From assembly GCF_900100695.1 (NCBI RefSeq), contig NZ_FNCF01000008.1:62001-126000 (forward strand): 64,000 nt of DNA, given 5' to 3'. The stretch's first letter is position 1. Each line of letters opens with the position of its first letter. This document shows, piece by piece, positions 62,893 to 64,000 of the stretch. The DNA comes from Klenkia brasiliensis (lineage in GTDB: Bacteria; Actinomycetota; Actinomycetes; Mycobacteriales; Geodermatophilaceae). A program made the translations under genes and the position numbers. The notes below the pieces were generated by a model. It was not told the origin of the DNA and searched no databases. It was given only the letters and a program-made list of their open reading frames with translations.

Positions 62893-63504
62893 TCAGCGCG
62901 GCGCGGGGGTGTCCAGGGCGTGCAGGGCCTGCTCGAGGGCGGCCTCCAGCGGCCACGGGTCGTGCAGGGGCTGGCTCAGCACGAGCCCGCCCTGGATGGC
63001 CGACATGATCGACGCCGCGACCCGGTCGGGGTCCACGTGCCCGCCCAGCCGCCCGGCGTCCTGCATCCGGCGCACGCCGGCCGCCAGCAGCGCCCCCCAG
63101 TCCCGGAAGGCCTGCGCGACGACGGCGGCCAGCTCGGGGTTGCGGGCGGCGGCCTCCGACGCCAGCGAGCCGATCGGGCACGCCCACCGCCCCTGCCCGA
63201 TGTAGTAGTCGACGAGCGCCTGGCGCCAGGCCTCCCAGGACTCGCGGGTGGACAGGTCGTGCACCCACGGCTCCTGCGCGGCCATCAGCTGGGCCCCCTC
63301 CCACTCGGCCACGGCGCGCACCAGCTCGTCCTTGCCGCCCGGGAAGTAGTGGAACAGCTGCGACTTGCTGGTCAGGGTCGCGGCGCGGACGTCGTCCAGC
63401 GTGGTGCCACCGATGCCGGCCGCCAGGATCTGCCGACCGGTCTCCTCCACGATGCGCTGCCGGGTCCGTCGTCCCCGCTCGGTCAGCTCGGCCACGCGGT
63501 CCAC
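62893..63504 (-). CDS. TetR family transcriptional regulator (LmrA/YxaF type)
   Basis: A 203-aa repressor. HTH TLDDVRAATLTSKSQLFHYFPGGKDELV, then the C-terminal WACPIGSLASEAAARNPEL block of the LmrA/YxaF-like group. GTG 63504 is chosen; GTG 63495 is an alternative. It is divergent from an SDR gene with two matching operators in the gap, and probably represses it. It ends 137 nt from the Nit1C-type operon. Confidence 0.93.
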   Translation of the reverse strand: MDRVAELTERGRRTRQRIVEETGRQILAAGIGGTTLDDVRAATLTSKSQLFHYFPGGKDELVRAVAEWEGAQLMAAQEPWVHDLSTRESWEAWRQALVDYYIGQGRWACPIGSLASEAAARNPELAAVVAQAFRDWGALLAAGVRRMQDAGRLGGHVDPDRVAASIMSAIQGGLVLSQPLHDPWPLEAALEQALHALDTPAPR

Positions 63505-63514
63505 CGTACTGGAC

Positions 63515-63560
63515 TGGACCGCTCGGTCCACTCCTGGTACGAACTGGACCATGCAGTCCA
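63515..63560. promoter_or_regulatory. Two TetR operators TGGACY-N4-RGTCCA
   Basis: Site 1 is 63515-63530 (TGGACC, gctc, GGTCCA), a perfect dyad. Site 2 is 63545-63560 (TGGACC, atgc, AGTCCA), with one mismatch. Centres are 30 bp apart. Site 2 contains the SDR start codon (63551-63553). The form matches operators of LmrA/YxaF-type regulators. Confidence 0.8.
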
Positions 63561-64000
63561 ACCACGAGGTCCTGTCCACCCTCCCCCGCGACGTGCGCCT
63601 GGCCGGGCGCACCGCGTGGGTCACCGGCTCCACCAGCGGCATCGGCGAGGCCGTCGCGCACGTGCTCGCCGCCTCGGGGGCCACCGTCCTCGTCAGCGGC
63701 CGCGACGCCGACCGGGCCGACGCCGTCGTCGCGGCGATCACCGGTGCCGGCGGCACGGCCCTCCCGCTGGTCGCCGACCTGGACGCACCGCCCGCGCAGC
63801 TGCGGGAGACCGCCGCCCGCGCCGTCGAGCTGGCCGGCGGGCGGCTGGACGTGCTGGTCAACAACGCCGGCGTCTACCCGGTCGGGGCCACCGAGGACCT
63901 CGCCGACGACGACCTGGACCGCCTGCTCGCGGTCAACGTCCGGGCCCCGCACGTGCTCGTCGGCGCGCTCGCCCCGGCGATGGCCGACCGCGGCGAGGGG
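63551..64000 (+). CDS. Short-chain dehydrogenase/reductase (partial, runs off window)
   Basis: 150 codons are visible. The cofactor motif TGSTSGIGEAVAHVLAASG is near residue 28 and LVNNAGVYPVGATE near 101. The catalytic Ser-Tyr-Lys lie beyond the window edge. ATG 63551 is the first codon and lies inside an operator, so repression would block transcription at the start. Substrate unknown. Confidence 0.88.
   Translation, partial: MQSNHEVLSTLPRDVRLAGRTAWVTGSTSGIGEAVAHVLAASGATVLVSGRDADRADAVVAAITGAGGTALPLVADLDAPPAQLRETAARAVELAGGRLDVLVNNAGVYPVGATEDLADDDLDRLLAVNVRAPHVLVGALAPAMADRGEG

Overview
The window is very GC-rich, densely coding actinobacterial chromosome, with GTG starts and 4-nt stop/start overlaps throughout. 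Gene content and order (rbpA, a gcvP-...-ftsR-garA-gcvH-sbp block syntenic with Mycobacterium tuberculosis Rv1822-Rv1832, a kamDE-kal lysine operon) fit a free-living actinomycete. My best guess is the Geodermatophilaceae (Blastococcus, Modestobacter, Geodermatophilus), which is an inference from style and gene content, not a computed placement. I see no prophage, insertion sequence, CRISPR array, rRNA or tRNA.

Layout. 1-4.3 kb: an operon for lysine fermentation-type degradation (amidohydrolase, lysine 5,6-aminomutase kamD/kamE, 3-aminobutyryl-CoA ammonia-lyase). 4.5-11 kb: lnt-fxsA, a perfect hairpin terminator, rbpA behind a SigR/SigH-type promoter, then a minus-strand operon of GDPD, acyltransferase, MFS and tdk. 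11-12.3 kb: small genes. 12.35-12.79 kb: a non-coding gap holding a chromosome-dimer-resolution site, dif, at 12681-12708, so the window spans the replication terminus. 12.8-24.7 kb: trmL, dapA, acyltransferase, a Rieske fragment, an M50 protease, a GH65/HAD disaccharide phosphorylase pair, coaA and small enzymes. 24.8-30.5 kb: an aminopeptidase P and a citrate-type two-component system divergent from a CitMHS transporter and a stress protein.

30.5-39.4 kb: the conserved glycine cleavage / GarA / FtsR / Sbp block. Its GarA homologue carries an N-terminal zinc ribbon. 39.5-48.4 kb: regulatory and membrane genes (GAF-ANTAR, chromate transporter, two STAS proteins, amino-acid oxidase, XRE-cupin regulator, PASTA kinase, ATP-grasp). 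48.4-54.7 kb: two DHA2 exporters, one controlled by a divergent TetR with three tandem operators, plus a MerR/SDR divergent pair.

54.7-62.8 kb: the most notable system, a tightly overlapped eight-gene minus-strand operon. It is a Nit1C-type (MSMEG_0565-0572 / sll0783-0787) cluster: glycosyltransferase, nitrilase-fold protein, flavoprotein, nitrilase, GNAT-AIR-synthase fusion, radical SAM protein, nitrogen-starvation protein and amidohydrolase. Related clusters have been linked to cyanide assimilation. This version has two nitrilase paralogues; the second has lost the catalytic cysteine (Cys to Asp) and has Glu changed to Asp. The window ends in a TetR/SDR divergent pair with two matching operators, one covering the SDR start codon.
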